Shown one piece after another: positions 1 through 40,307 of a DNA stretch of 64,000 nt; position 1 is the stretch's first letter; every line of letters begins with the position of its first letter. The stretch is from Pisaster brevispinus (Eukaryota; Echinodermata; Asteroidea; Forcipulatida; Asteriidae). A program made the translations under genes and the position numbers. A model generated the notes under the pieces. That model made no database searches, had not been told where the DNA came from, and was given only the letters and a program-made list of their open reading frames with translations. The DNA is taken from assembly GCA_023634235.1 (NCBI GenBank), contig JAMKCF010000012.1, positions 18,733,884 through 18,797,883 on the forward strand, in the 5' to 3' direction.

Positions 1-180
1 GAGTTCGTGAAATACATAGAGGAGGGAAGTTGTAGACATGTTCAAATGAAGACGCCATCATCAGTAGCATAGACCAAACTGATGCTATTGTGTCAGTCAA
101 GCGTATTTAATTGGCTCGTGTATCCCAAGGCTGTAACGATGTTCAATCTGTGAAGATTGTGGTATTGTGTAGACGTGGAC

Positions 181-440
181 GGTTAGCCATCACCCTCATC
201 ATCATTATCGGACGTGCAATGAGCCCTAAGCGACGGGGGGAAATAGTTGAGTGAGTTCGGTAACACGGCATTTTCTCGTTCCTACCTCTTGGGCTTCACC
301 GTCATCATCACCAGCGGACCAGGGGCAGCAGTAGCAAGCAGCCTGCTGACTCTAACACCCCTCGCGTTATCAGGCCTGTTCTCCTCGGAGAATCCTCCAT
401 CAGTCGGAACTGACGAACTCACCAACAACATCCTGGCAAC
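181..440 (+). promoter_or_regulatory. Leader region of the exon at 441
   Basis: This stretch is richer in G+C than its surroundings and precedes the start codon at 441. An ATG at 218 opens a short upstream frame of 11 codons that ends before the main start. No TATA box was recognised. A 5' UTR or promoter role is inferred from position and composition only. Confidence 0.25.
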
Positions 441-489
441 ATGAAACACTTGTGGAACTATGCAGTATTGGTGGGATGTCTTCTGCAAG
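441..489 (+). CDS. Candidate alternative first exon with signal peptide
   Basis: ATG at 441 opens 16 codons (MKHLWNYAVLVGCLLQ) plus one base, then a near-perfect donor, CAAG|GTGAGT, at 490. The peptide is short and hydrophobic, as expected for the start of a signal peptide. The exon ends in phase 1 after the bases CAAG, exactly as the exon at 12405-12471 does. Splicing to the exon at 27006 would therefore keep the frame and give a 488-residue form of receptor gene A, cleaved perhaps after VSA. No ligand-binding exon that could belong to a separate gene was recognised between 490 and 12404. The alternatives are an alternative promoter of gene A, or an orphan first exon of a lost paralogue. The splice signal is clear; the partner exon is inferred. 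Confidence 0.5.
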
Positions 490-1457
490 GTGAGTGTGTT
501 TTCACATGATGCGTACGGGGTGTTTTTCTTATTATCGTCACGGCTTCGTTATTGAATCTCATGTTTGTTTTTCCCAGCTGTGTGCATTAACACAATCCAT
601 TAGATCAGCACAGTTTCCCCCAGCCCCTATCAACACTGCTCTCCGAGGTCCACATAACAAGGCTAAGGCCCAAGACCGTTTTGAATATTGATCCCCGTTT
701 TTTAATGTAGGAGTGTTTAATATTTACGTGTATCTCCTTTGTATGTGCGTCACCAAAACTAAATATCACTATTCCACATTCTCAGCCTCCGGTGTCCTAC
801 GGCAAGTCGGTATCATCTTGTGCAATTCTATCAGTCACAATTTCACCCTCATCTAGGCATGATAGCATCATCCCAAGAAAATCTGTTTGTTGGAGATTTT
901 GTCTTCTTATTTATCAAATTAGTCCAACTGACGACGGGACTGTATGATTGTCTACACACTTGAAGTAAACTCAAGGCTGTATCAAGTGTCATACTTGACC
1001 GTTATTACACGGTTTACCAAGTGGCTCTTATGCAGGCAGATGCAATCTGTGGTATAATTTGTCCAAACAGAACCCAATCTCTAAGATAAATTAATCCCTG
1101 TCATATTATTGATAACATTGTCTTTATCAATAAGTCTGTATTGTTTTGATAAGCCAACACTACACACATCGGCTAGGGACTTATGACACTTTGTTTAAAT
1201 ATCTCATTTACCGTATGTCTCTATTGGGAATGATCAAACAGAGATGAAGGGATGGACTTAAAGAGCAAGGCGAAGTACTTCATTGCTCTCAATCTTTAAT
1301 GACTCTACTCAAGTCGAGTTGAGTCTGTTATGTTAGGTTTCTTCCAAAGTGTTTTTAATGTTAGATTGAACAGCATGGGAAACCTGTATAAGACAACTGA
1401 GAGACTGTGATTCTTTTCTATAAGAGAGTTGGCTTATGCACATTTTTACTGCCTTTT

Positions 1458-1846
1458 AAAAAAAAATTTTTTTATTATATATATTTATTGATAACCAACA
1501 GCGGTAAACCGCCACTAACAGGCATCATCAAATAAGAAATAATAAAAAAAGAATAAGACAGTACTGAAAACATTCAATAAAATAAATATATAAATATATA
1601 AATATTAAAAAAAAACATAAAAATAAAAATAAATTAATTTAAAAACATACATATAACAGCGTACAATTTATATATAATGAAAATAAATGAAACATCAATA
1701 TAAAACATGTAAATAATTCAATAATATGCAAATCAACTTTTAAAATGACCCAAGAAGATCCACATCAATAACCAGAAAAGAAAAACAAAACAGATATGAA
1801 ACAAACAAATACATAAATAATAACATGCTCATGGGATTGAAATTAG
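1458..1846 (-). repeat. AT-rich tract, likely 3' tail of the LINE fragment
   Basis: The tract is very A-rich on the plus strand, with many short T/A runs. It lies directly downstream, in the minus sense, of the stop codon of the reverse-transcriptase C-terminus at 1847. It may be the 3' UTR and tail region of that LINE, or simply low-complexity sequence. Confidence 0.35.
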
Positions 1847-2226
1847 CTAATCAACTAGAAGACATCTATAAATATCACTACGGAAAGAATTGATAGAAGG
1901 AGCACCAAACACATCACACTTCCCATGGAGCCGGTTGTAGGCAGACGAGATTCTTGAAACAAAGCCTTGTTTGGTCACCTCAACGCGACTCCAGGGGACA
2001 TGTAAAATGTGGTCGGTGGTTGATCTAGTGCGACGCTGAGGGACATGTAAACAGTAAGGGTTGGCATCAGTTAAATTAAAATGGTTGTGAATGTGTTTAT
2101 ACAGAAACAAACAATCATTAATGGTTCTTCTCTGATGAAGAGTTGGCAAATTAAACCTTTGACACAGCTGTAAGTAAGTTGGAACAAGAGTGATCTGATT
2201 AGCTTCCCTCTTTTGAGAAGATCATC
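1847..2226 (-). mobile_element. Non-LTR retrotransposon fragment (ORF2 C-terminus)
   Basis: The minus strand reads open for about 125 codons from a TGA near 2227 to a stop at 1847. The peptide has the layout of the region behind the reverse transcriptase in LINE ORF2 proteins: a LxxRRxxxDCLFLYKxxH block, a THIGH-like basic block (PQRRTRSTTDHILHVP), then FVSRISSAYNRL and the end motif SINSFRSDIYRCL, which matches the family pattern SxxxFRxxL. No catalytic motif was found upstream, so it is a 5'-truncated, dead copy. The clade cannot be fixed from this piece; the Jockey/CR1 side of the tree is an inference. Confidence 0.7.
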
Positions 2227-2766
2227 ACATTTTGTTGCGGTCATTGGCCTCTCACTTTTCTGTCCCAAGATGTCTACGTATCACACGATTACTTCCCCCA
2301 CCCCATTGTGGTCATTGGCTTCAAGATCATTCTCTTGTCGTCAGGGAGGCTCTTCAACTATATATGTCAACTAGATCATGTTTTACACGAGGAGTAAATT
2401 ATATCCCAATCTAATTTATCCATACATCCCACGTCATGATTAATGATTGAAAAGCCACCCATGTTTCGCATCAAAATGATATTTCCACTGAGCACACTGT
2501 GATGCACTTCCTTTTAAGAACCTCTTGTACTATTCAGGTAAGTTCATTATAATGGTTTTATCAAGAGATATTGATTGTTGACTGTCACTGAGTAACAAGC
2601 AATGGGAATTATAATATACTTGTTTCATGGCATAGCGGGGGCATCTTCAGACGAGTGTATATGGCAGGGTTTCTCAGTAATGTTTTGATAGTGTCAGGCT
2701 TATAATTTATGACTGCATACAACAATACCTCATCAGAACTTACTATTTAGAACAATGCATTAGTGT

Positions 2767-2962
2767 GAGTAAATAATACTGTTGGGTTGAACAAAGAAAA
2801 ATTGAACGAAGATGTTGACAAAATTTGGAGTTAGCCAACATTAGGGTTAGACAGCTCAGTTGATGAGCGCTGGCACATTAAGCCGAATGTCTCAGGTTCA
2901 AGTCATAAGCTCCAGTAAATGTTTCTTTGTTCAACTCAAAATTATTTAAAATTTACCCACTC
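2767..2962. repeat. Inverted-repeat element with tRNA-like (SINE-like) core
   Basis: The ends form an imperfect inverted repeat: GAGT...TTGAACAAAGAAA at 2767-2800 and TTTCTTTGTTCAA...ACTC at about 2924-2962. Between them, 2853-2870 reads AGCTCAGTTGATGAGCG, close to an RNA polymerase III A box, and 2895-2905 reads GGTTCAAGTCA, close to a B box. The boxes are about 42 bases apart, as in tRNA genes. A full cloverleaf was not evident, so this is a tRNA-derived element or pseudogene rather than a working tRNA gene. Confidence 0.5.
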
Positions 2963-5900
2963 AGTTTCCCTTGTGGTTTATTACTTAAATAATCATTTGT
3001 GTGTGCTCTAACCCCAAATGAGGAGGAATTATATCTAGTTGGTAACTTTCTATTGCATTTCCTTCTTCAAAACAGTGATGTAACGTTCACTATAGCGGGA
3101 GTTTTCTTTGACATAATTTTTCTTTTGACATAAACCTTTCCACTTTTATAAGTTATGGAAAAGTCACGGACAGACGAATAATTCTAAACTTCAAATCTGT
3201 TCAAATCCATTTTTCGGTTTCATGACTTAACAAAAATGCAACACTGTCATTTACAAGTTTGATTTGACCACTTTGATTTCCCAAAGGTCCTCTCTTTTCA
3301 GTGCACGTGCAGCCTCTGTTATCATGAATTCCTCCTTCTTGTTGAGATCTACTCAATCGAATACACGTATGAAATGAGGCTTTTAAAGTTTCGCATACAC
3401 ATATGGAGTCCTTATAAATGTTGCCATGGAAATAACACAGAGCGCAGAATTAAATCACTGGAATGTTAGAATGTAATAAACAGTGATTATTTTTAATCTC
3501 CCTCCTGGCCGGACCCCTAAGAGTAATTTTCACATGCATTAACAAAGTTCACTTCAACGCGTCGTTGCTTATCATCTAGCGTTTTCCCGTAACTCTCCAG
3601 TGTGTAAATAGTGCAATCACGTCAATGTCACAATATCTTGATGTGAATGCTTGAGCAAATTACAGAGAGCTTCTTGAAAGTTCAAGAAAACATCATGATT
3701 TTTTTTTCGTTTGTTGGGAGGGTGTGCAGATTGGATGTGTTTTCCTTCACCAAGATGCATAAAATGTGGTGAATTATATATGCACTATTTTGCAATTTTG
3801 CCATTAACAAGTTGCTAATGTTCCATCCCACATTTTGTCGGGGGGGGGATGGAGAGTCGGCTAGATCGCCTCTATGTCTGCGTATTTAAAAGGTGACGTG
3901 CATTACAAAAAGTGGAGGGGGGTGGGGCTGACCTGATTTTCTCTTCCCCCTTGTCTGGTCGTTGATTTATTGTGATCTCTTGAGCTTAACATCAGTCTGT
4001 ATTCTTTCATCCTTTGCACACACACAAACAAAATATATAAAAACAAGGAAAAAATGTGGGTTGGCTAAAAGCTTCCCCACAAATGCTCGCAAAGAGCTTT
4101 TAAATATTCAGAGCTTTTTATTTCAATTTCCTGTTTTTTTCCTTTTCAAAGTTAGAATGTTGTGGATGGTTAAGCTATTGCTCTTTATCATGGCAGGCAC
4201 GTGAGTGGACTCAGGATGCCCCCAAATGCTAAAATGTGTCCTTATTTTGAAACTGTTGGCTTACAAATTGTTCGAACAGGAACATTCATGACAATTTAGA
4301 ATCTTGTTTAAAAGAACAACAAAGACTCCCCAAATCTTGAGATGTCATGGTCTGTTACCTTAACAAATAGTTAAAGTCATAAATATGTCACATTGTCTGA
4401 CTTTATTCGTTGTCATGCACTGTCAATATGCATATATTTATGATTTCTTGCTTTGTTGTATGCAGTGCATAGTACCCTTTGTTTAACTACAAAGTTTCAT
4501 ATTAATTTGAGCTTGAATATATCTGGCTGGCTAAGTTAAATTTATTTCTGGAAAAAATACTCGAACTAACCCGTTGGGTAGGATCAACATTTTTCGCAAA
4601 ATCTTGGTATTATATTTTGCTCACTCTGTATTTATTACATAATTATAAGAAATGTTCAAAGCGTATTCATAGACAAAACTGATCATAGAAGAAAAGGTAA
4701 CAATGCAAGAACAACATTATTTCCCAGTTTTATGCATTTTTGTTAAAAGTTATGCTACTTTAATTTACTGTTATACCTATGCATAAAATTTGAAACTAGA
4801 GCGAAATCCAATACAAATTACTTTCATGTAACAGCTGTTAAAATGGAAACATCTATCGGCATGACTATAGCTAATATCAAAATGAAGGAAGGTTCCAATC
4901 AAAAGACTGAAAGAACGAGTGTTTTTTTCCTGGTAATGACCAGCACAGTGATTTCTCTAAGGCATTTTGAGTTGGGGGTATAGGCCTGACTGCAATACGG
5001 TAACCGTGTTTTATCAGTTGCATCGGTCAGCTTGTACTGACGCTCATTACTTTCCAATCGATTCGCGCTCTTGATGTTATCTCGCGTCATGTCATTTGGA
5101 CTGTACTTTTTCTAGAAAGACGAAAAAGCGGTTGTACCCACAGGGCTTTCCAGCAGCCAGGCGCACGATCAAACGAAACTGATATTTCAAAATCAAGGGA
5201 TATGTCTCGAAACAAATCGGCGAAAAAACTTCATTTCACTGTGTACCGGCAATAGTAGACAAGGAGAGTTGTTTGTTTTGTTTGTCAAATAATAACACGA
5301 TCTTGTCTGGATCCATCCACACATTTTCCCAGTGAGTTATAACAAATCTTCCTTTTAATTTGTTCGGAAATTTGTCTTCCCCTGCATGCAATAATTTGTG
5401 AGCGTGATGATATTTAGACCAATTTGGCTAATGTGTTGCAATTGTTGTAAACATATAAAGGAGTGAATAAAATGATAAAAGCTTAACCCAAAACCCGTCG
5501 CTTACAATTTCATAAAGCAGTCTCCAATCGATCGTAAAATAAAATCGAACAGCTATATTGAAAAATGTATAATGCTATTACAGGAAATGGGTTCTAATTG
5601 ATCAGAAATTGGATTTCAATTTTACAATATTCCCAATTTAACCTAAAGCTCTTTTCAATTTACCCTATGTGGATGAATGCCAGTGTGTTATTTTAGTGTG
5701 ATATTATCGTGAATCAGAGCAGAAGAAATGTGCTGACTTTCCCCTTGGGAATTCTTGGAGACTTAACCCCAAAAGACAATAATCTGTACCCCTGGAACGT
5801 TAAAATTGAGTTTAAATCATGCAGTTTTAACGTTCAGTATCTTTAAACTCCTTTTACAATTGAGAATAAATATTCCAAAGGGACCTTGATTCCATCCTTG

Positions 5901-8900
5901 CCAATAAAAATACCATCAAACTATAAAAAACAGATTAAAATTTGTGATTTTTTGGAATAGAAAACGACTTATAGCTATTGTTCTATGGATTTTGTAAACT
6001 GTTTAATGGTAATTTCCTAGCAAAGACATTGACAACTTATTTCAAAATATACATTCTCAGGAGGACAGAATTCCACATGGCTATATTTCCTAGGAAGATT
6101 ATGTCCGTACTTATGATTATAAGTGAAGAGAAGACAGAAGACAATCTTTAAGAAACATACTGAGTCATCTGAAGGAGTTGGTCATTACGTAATTGAATAA
6201 GCGAAACAGTGGGAAACTTGGCATTTCAATGCTACAGGAACAGGCTTTAAATTATTCATTTTGGAATTTCCTGTGGCTTGGGAAATGAAATGAGAATTAA
6301 ATTGACGCTAATTCACCACATACAAGTTTTATTATTAATAATCCGTATAGTCTACTACTTTCAAGTTAAAGGGATATGCGTGATTTTGTTGTAAACTTGA
6401 AGATGTAATGTGTATTTTTGAACTGGGCAACTCACTACTGAATGTATCTGGTTCTGTAATGAGAAGACTCACAGCCAAATCAATACACCTTGTCTTATTC
6501 ATTACATCGGTGCATTTTAGATGATGTGTTGTTTCCACCACAATGACATTGTTGTTGGCTTTGGCAGTGTAGTACACCGATATAGGTCCAAAGGAAAAAC
6601 TGGGCTGTCTGGAACTGATCTTGCCTGTAGACATTGACTTTAAGTATCCCGCACCTCTCCCCTGGCACATTCAATTTTTGATATCATGGAGACGGGACAT
6701 TGCCCGTGTTTCACTGCATGGTGTACGGCTGGTAATTTAATACATGATAGAATAAATTAAAAGAAGATTTAAAATTTTGATCACAAATTTGTATAACATT
6801 CGGCCTTTAACGTCAAACAAATCGACATTCTATGGACTCATGAGTCAAGATTTTTGCGAAGATGCGAGGCAGTAGGTGTACTCAGTTTCTCTGAGATACA
6901 ATTTCACGGTAGAACGTTGAAGGAACCGATGAGGAATGTCACAAACCAACAATTTGTGTGTGTGTTTCAGTGCTCTAATTTTGTAAGAAGAACGAGCAAA
7001 GGTACCCTTCTCAATCACATCTAATAAAACGTGAAATGGTATTTTTTAAATTGACATTTTTATGGATGGCGTTGTAGTTCATTATTGTAAGAGAGATAGC
7101 AAATAAGAGCCGACATTTTGACAACTATAACTATTTGAGGAGCCGGTGTACCAGCTAACGAAAGTCTTGCACGTGTTTACTTAGTGGTGAGCATACGTAG
7201 TGGTAAACATTACGTGTCAAAATTTTGAAAGAAATTGGATCTGCTAAGCAACGCATCACTCTCGTTTTACATAAGTTTACAAACGTATCCATCATATATC
7301 TGTCGCTCCCCTGACCATTTTCGGCCTTACAAACAACTTGTATTTTTCCACAAAATGTCATTCTTGTATTGATTAGATTTTAGTTTTCAGCTTCTGAGCT
7401 AAGCTTGAAAAAAGCCACCTAATTTGTTCTTGAAAACACCGATGTCATGCATATTTTGAAGAAAAAGTTAAACCGCTTTTAGTTGTATGTTAACAAGACG
7501 TCACGATGGATAACAGATTCGATCCTTCAACCAAATAATTATATAGTTCATGCGTCATCGCGCCATGAGGATTTGCGCCCTCTTTCTACCAGCCAATCCA
7601 ATTAGCCTCTCAGCAAGGACGTAGAGATGTACAAAAACAAACACACCTTCTAGTATGGCGTGTGTGTAAATAAATGTCTATTAAATGAGATACAGTAAAC
7701 AATGCAGACATCAAATTGATTGTTACGCAAACACTGGCCAATTTAGAAGGGACATTATATGGAATAAAGGGGCATGTTACTGTATATACATAATTGTGGA
7801 AATTGTTTAAACTTCAAAACACAAATTAGAAAAGGGTTAATTCTTGACAATCTACTCACATGATAATTGTAACATGAGACATGGCATATTTTGAACTAAA
7901 GGCAAATACATTAAGTATAAACAAAAATTGGTACTTGATATCCGTTTAGGAGGCTTCGAGAGGGCGATACTCTTTTTGTTGTAATTTCTGTTTTTGAATG
8001 GAAAAAAACACAAAAGGTTATCAGACAAGTTTGAATACCTCTTTATTTACAATAAAACCGTAAAGTACAGTTATGCTTGCATACAAAAAAAAAAATCAAA
8101 TAAAAATATAAAAAAGACTCAAAGAAATTACTAACCCTAAACCTCAGAGTTAGAAATTTGCAAAGCTTTGATTAAAATGATAGATTGGAGATTTATGAAT
8201 CCTCTTAGGCAAACTCAGTGGTTATCAAAATATAAATCCATGTAAGAACAATTTCAAATGTAATCTTGCGTTTTTACGATTTTGAAAAGATCAGCCATGT
8301 CAAAATAAGGATTTACAGACCGTCAGTGGCTCAATTTATTCCTTGATACCACTAACTACGTACCTTGAAAGCATTTCTCTCTCTCTTGATCCGAACGAAA
8401 TAGAGCTATTAGGTCCATTTTGACTTGACGTGAAATTCTTGCATTGCAGCGATATGATGAAACAACGACTGCATGTTTTAACAATGTGTACCATCACTAT
8501 TTCTCCATTTTGGATGCCTGAATATAAAAATGAACCCTCATCAGAAATAAACTGTTTTTATTTTTGTTTTTGTTAATTAACATTGTTGTCATGGCTTTGT
8601 TTTCTCTAAACAAAATTACGTCTACACTACTTTTAAGACCGGCAGAGCAGCATTCCCGAATCTCATCTTACAATATAGTTAAGATACTTGATTGGTCGTT
8701 TCTTAAACTTCTTATCTTTTTTTTGTCGACGATACCCTTCGCTTAAGTTTGGTTTGCAAGTGAAATGAAATGCAGCGTCTACATTTGGCTCCTAAACTAC
8801 GTTATTTCAAGACGATTGCGTGTAAAATGTACAATTTATTCAGTGTTAAAACATACATGTCTATACTACTAGTTAGTTGTGGTGCCATACTGAAGTGTTT

Positions 8901-10659
8901 TAAAAGGGTGTCTCGCCTTGGTAGTCTGGTTATGTTAGCTCAAAGAAGAGTCACGTTTGTGTTAGTGTAATATACATCATGCCCAAATACTCTTCTATAA
9001 AAAGAATCTTACAGATTCAGTGACAATACTATGTCTAGGAACCCCCAAACAACTTTCTTGCTTGGGGAATCTTCTAAGGAGGACGCCGTAGTCTTATCAT
9101 TACTGCTTGACTGAGTTGTTGCCTTAGCTCCCCACAGATCGTGTCAACCTCACCCGGTCTGTAACAACTAAGAGCGCGCAAAAATCCTGCGGGGCGTTTC
9201 CATTGATTACCTATAATTTTGATGAGACAGCCCTGAGCAAGATTATTTCCTCTTTTTCTTCTTTAAACAGACAAGAGGAGGAGGAAAGAAGCAACGTAAG
9301 GCACAACAGGGAAAAAATTTCCCAGAACTGATTTATTAATGTCTCCGTAGGGTTCATGTTGAGGGGCCAAACTTATTTCACGCGGTTGAAAATAGATTAT
9401 TTTGTGGTCGTGAATTCGTTTCCGGTAAGGACAAAATCAGTTCGATTTTGTGTCCTCTTTTTCAATCATGAGGCGCCAAAGAAACTCTGCTGGTTTTACT
9501 GGAATGTTATTTTTAGCGTCTCTTTGCTTCGATTTTCGGGCACTATTCCACCCAAGCAGGCCTCTTGTTGGGTTGTTGGCCTTGCAATTACATGTAATCT
9601 CATTCTTAAATGCCAATTTTTATTTAAACTAAAACAGCCAGACTAATCGAACATTAATTCTGGAATTGCAAATACAATTAGACTGCAGGATATGCCCTTA
9701 GCCACATTGTAAGGTGCAGTCATGTATTGCCTAATTACAGACCACGCTGTGGCCGTCCCAAGACATTCTCTTTAACGCGTTGCGAGAATAACATTAAAAG
9801 CCAGTATACGTGTTAAGACGCCAGGGCTTTAGACTCAACTGCCTCTAATGCAAGGATCAGACTACTTGTGGGAGTGCCAGTTGTAACATGATGTTAGAAG
9901 TACGTCACTTTTTCGGTATTCACTGAAAAGTAAGATTGCTGAAATAGAGAAACGCCAATACCACAACATTTCCCCCTTCATTTTACTACTAAGAAAGAAG
10001 AAGATTCAAGCTTTAGAAAAGTGAAAAACCCAACATAATTGAAAAATGCACATCATTTTGATTTCAACATTAAATGTATTGTTCCCATGAAAAGCTGTTT
10101 GTTTTATCACATCGTTATCCTGTCTTTTGCATAACGATGGATGAATGAAGAAAATAAATGCCACTGGATAAATTGAAACTAGTTGTATTTTTTCGCATTA
10201 TGTAATAATAATTGCATAATAATTATTAATTTTCATTCATCCTTGACTGGTCATAAAAAAAGCCCGCAAATAATGCGAGTCCCAATGACAGCATGCCCAG
10301 ACATTCCTAATGGGCCTGCTGCAGCATTAGATCAAATAAAACGTACTTGCAACCTGGTTTTCAATCAGCTTAAAGGGTGGGTACAGTTTATCATCATAAT
10401 CTCAGGGAAATGAAAAAAGAATTTAATTCACTTCCCTTTAGACCAAAAAGTATGCCAACCATTTGAAGAGACATATCCGGTTAAAGGCGTCATGCCATGT
10501 AAACCTTATTTTGTCCATTTGCCCAGAGAAGATTTAACGACACCAACGTATTATATCAATTTTGTTCGATATTATTGATAGGAGTTGAAAGTCAAATTGC
10601 AGTTAAGTAAACCCTTTGCACAGACCGCCATCGCTGAGGTCAAACATTGGAAACGTGCC

Positions 10660-10770
10660 AGCGCGTACGCACGCCATGCGCAACTCTCAACCTATGATAA
10701 GATTTCCTTTGGCCTCAGTGAGGGCACTGTTTGAGCTTGTGACGTCACATGCAATGGCTGTATTAGAACA
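10660..10770. repeat. Dispersed repeat, copy 1
   Basis: About 100 bases around CAACTCTCAACC and AGTGAGGGC resemble 44828-44928 at roughly 70% identity by eye. Shared blocks, in order, are a GC-rich TGCGC stretch, CAACTCTCAACC, TTTCCTTT or TTCCTTT, AGTGAGGGC, and GAAGTCA/GACGTCA followed by ATGCAA. The family is not recognised. Confidence 0.5.
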
Positions 10771-12149
10771 TTGAACATAGAACGAAGAACTGTATTTACA
10801 TACCAGTAACTTTTTTTTAAATACCCTACGTTGTAAATGTTAATTTAATATTAAACGTTATCATAAACCGCGATGCATTTTCCACATGATTAGTAATAAC
10901 ATTAACATAAGAGGATTTAAATGAACACATTTTCTTCTTAATCAAAAGGTGCACTCTCTCCGACGCTTGCTTGGATTATAGATATTAATTGTTTCTGGGA
11001 TTTGGAGAGATACTTCCACCTGACATGTTATCACATCTCAGCCATATTCTATTATTAACACCAGTTAGACTCCTTCGAATACATCGTGAACTATAGGAGC
11101 TAAGAGCTAGAATTGAGCTGTATGGGGTAGCTGAAGCGTGTAGAGCACGGAGTCTCACGGCATTATTGTAATAATCTTCTTGAAACAAGCTAACATGTTT
11201 GTCTGTTTGTGAATCCTACATATATATAGGCCCATATATATATTTGAATCCTATATGTATAAATCTATGATGACTTTTACGGAAGGAAAACATGCATTTT
11301 ACCGATCATTCTGAAGGTCAACAGATGTTTCAGCCAAAATACAATTAACCTTTACGTAAGTCTTACCATGTAACTTGGCTTCTGTCAATCAAAGCAGAGG
11401 TTTCTTTAGTCTCATTTTAAAAAGATTTTTAGAAGAAGAGCAGGTATATTTCCCTACTGTTAGACGCACCTACCAGAAGATCGTGTAGATTTGCTCTACA
11501 TGATGAGTCATACCATTCCGATAGTATAGTATATACACGTGCACAAAGTGCGTTCAAGTTCAGGAGTACTAATTGGAAGGTGACAAAGTGAAGAACTGAC
11601 TAATTGAATTTTGACCGAAAGAAACTGACAGAAAGAAACAACTGGTACAAAATGTTGCAGACAGAGCTTAAACTTTACTTGAAAAAGTACAAACCTTTAA
11701 ATATTTTGTATGTATTGAAGATGGAGGGGTCGGATAACATAGCACCATAAGTTCATAAAGAATTTTAAAGACAATGATTGTTTGTTGATTTGATAAAACA
11801 TTGAAACAGTGCATAACTGGTCTGTTTGGGCTCTATGGTTTGAAGGATGTAGGCCTAAAAAGTACTTGTGTCTGGGAAAGCAATTATCAGTCAGTTTGTT
11901 CCGAAGGTCACCAAATGGCTATTGCACGATGGTAAATGGATGCATTAATTGCTTATTCAACATCAGTCTTGCCTCAAACTACTCAATATTGAATTTGACA
12001 TCATAATAGATGGTCCCAAGAGATTTAATAGAACTTGAATTAGAGAGTGGTATTGGTTTAGACTATTACCAAGCAACGCATTATTTGAACTACAACATAG
12101 CTATGTCCATGTATGATTCTCCATACGTGTGCCATTTTAATTCTGGAAC

Positions 12150-12404
12150 ATCAGCCAGCCGGTAGCCAGTGGAGCAAGACTCCATGGACTTCAGGTATGT
12201 GTCACGTGCTTGATACTTCTGGCGGCAACTACCGGCAAACCGGGTTGTTGTGACATTCGCCACCGAACACTCCAAGGCCCGCGTGCTGAAAACTCGAGTG
12301 TGCAGATCAGCAGACGATCAAGAATTTTTGTCGGGCTTTCCTAGGAGAGTGCTCGGGTAGGAGTTTTTTTGTGTGCCCACGTCACCTCGTGTGATCATGC
12401 CGCC
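12150..12404 (+). promoter_or_regulatory. Leader/promoter candidate of gene A with mini upstream ORF
   Basis: Sequence just upstream of the start at 12405 is clearly richer in G+C than the flanks. It contains an E-box CACGTG (12203-12208) and an ACGTCA element shortly before the start. An upstream ATG at 12397 opens a four-codon frame, ATG CCG CCA TGA, whose stop overlaps the main ATG at 12405. The context of the main ATG (GCCGCC before it) is a strong initiation context. The role of the region is inferred. Confidence 0.35.
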
Positions 12405-39901
<27,497 letters not shown>

Positions 39902-40301
39902 GCTAGGTAAACAGTTTGTTTTTGTAATTTTATGGTATCAAACATTTTGTAGCTTTTTGTGTTTTTCAAAATTATTTTGTTCATAAATATATTGGCTCTT
40001 TAACAAAATTATTATTAAATAACAAAACATAATTAAATATTTACTTGCAGTTTTTGAGAACTAAAAGCTGTTGTTACTACAAATATTTAAACGAGGACGT
40101 TAGCAAAATTATAGATTAAGGGAATCGTAATATTTTTGTTGTTGGTTTTGCATCATGCCATAGGTTTCAATTTAATTATTTAACAAAAACCAAATCAGAC
40201 TAGATATGTAGGAATTAAAACTGTATAACAGTTATTTTTATGACATAGCCATGAGTTCTTCCTTAAAGTGTTGAAGTGATAAAATGTTAATGTCAATCAC
40301 C

Positions 40302-40307
40302 AATAAA
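40302..40307 (+). promoter_or_regulatory. Possible polyadenylation signal of gene A
   Basis: The first AATAAA noticed after the stop codon, 400 bases downstream. Transcript data would be needed to fix the 3' end; a later AATAAA lies near 40954. Confidence 0.35.

Larger units (their letters stand above)
490..12404. other. Non-coding stretch upstream of gene A exon 1
   Basis: This is intron 1 if the exon at 441 is used, otherwise intergenic. It holds a LINE fragment (1847-2226, minus), an AT-rich tail (about 1458-1846), an inverted-repeat element with a tRNA-like core (2767-2962) and one copy of a dispersed repeat (about 10660-10770). An AGAGGGCGC word lies on the minus strand at 7575-7583. 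The remaining open frames are short, lack known motifs and lack plausible splice context; nothing else was recognised. Confidence 0.6.

Noticed and set aside
2850..2925. A functional tRNA gene
   Set aside because: A and B boxes are present, but acceptor and anticodon stems do not pair properly and it is embedded in an inverted-repeat element.
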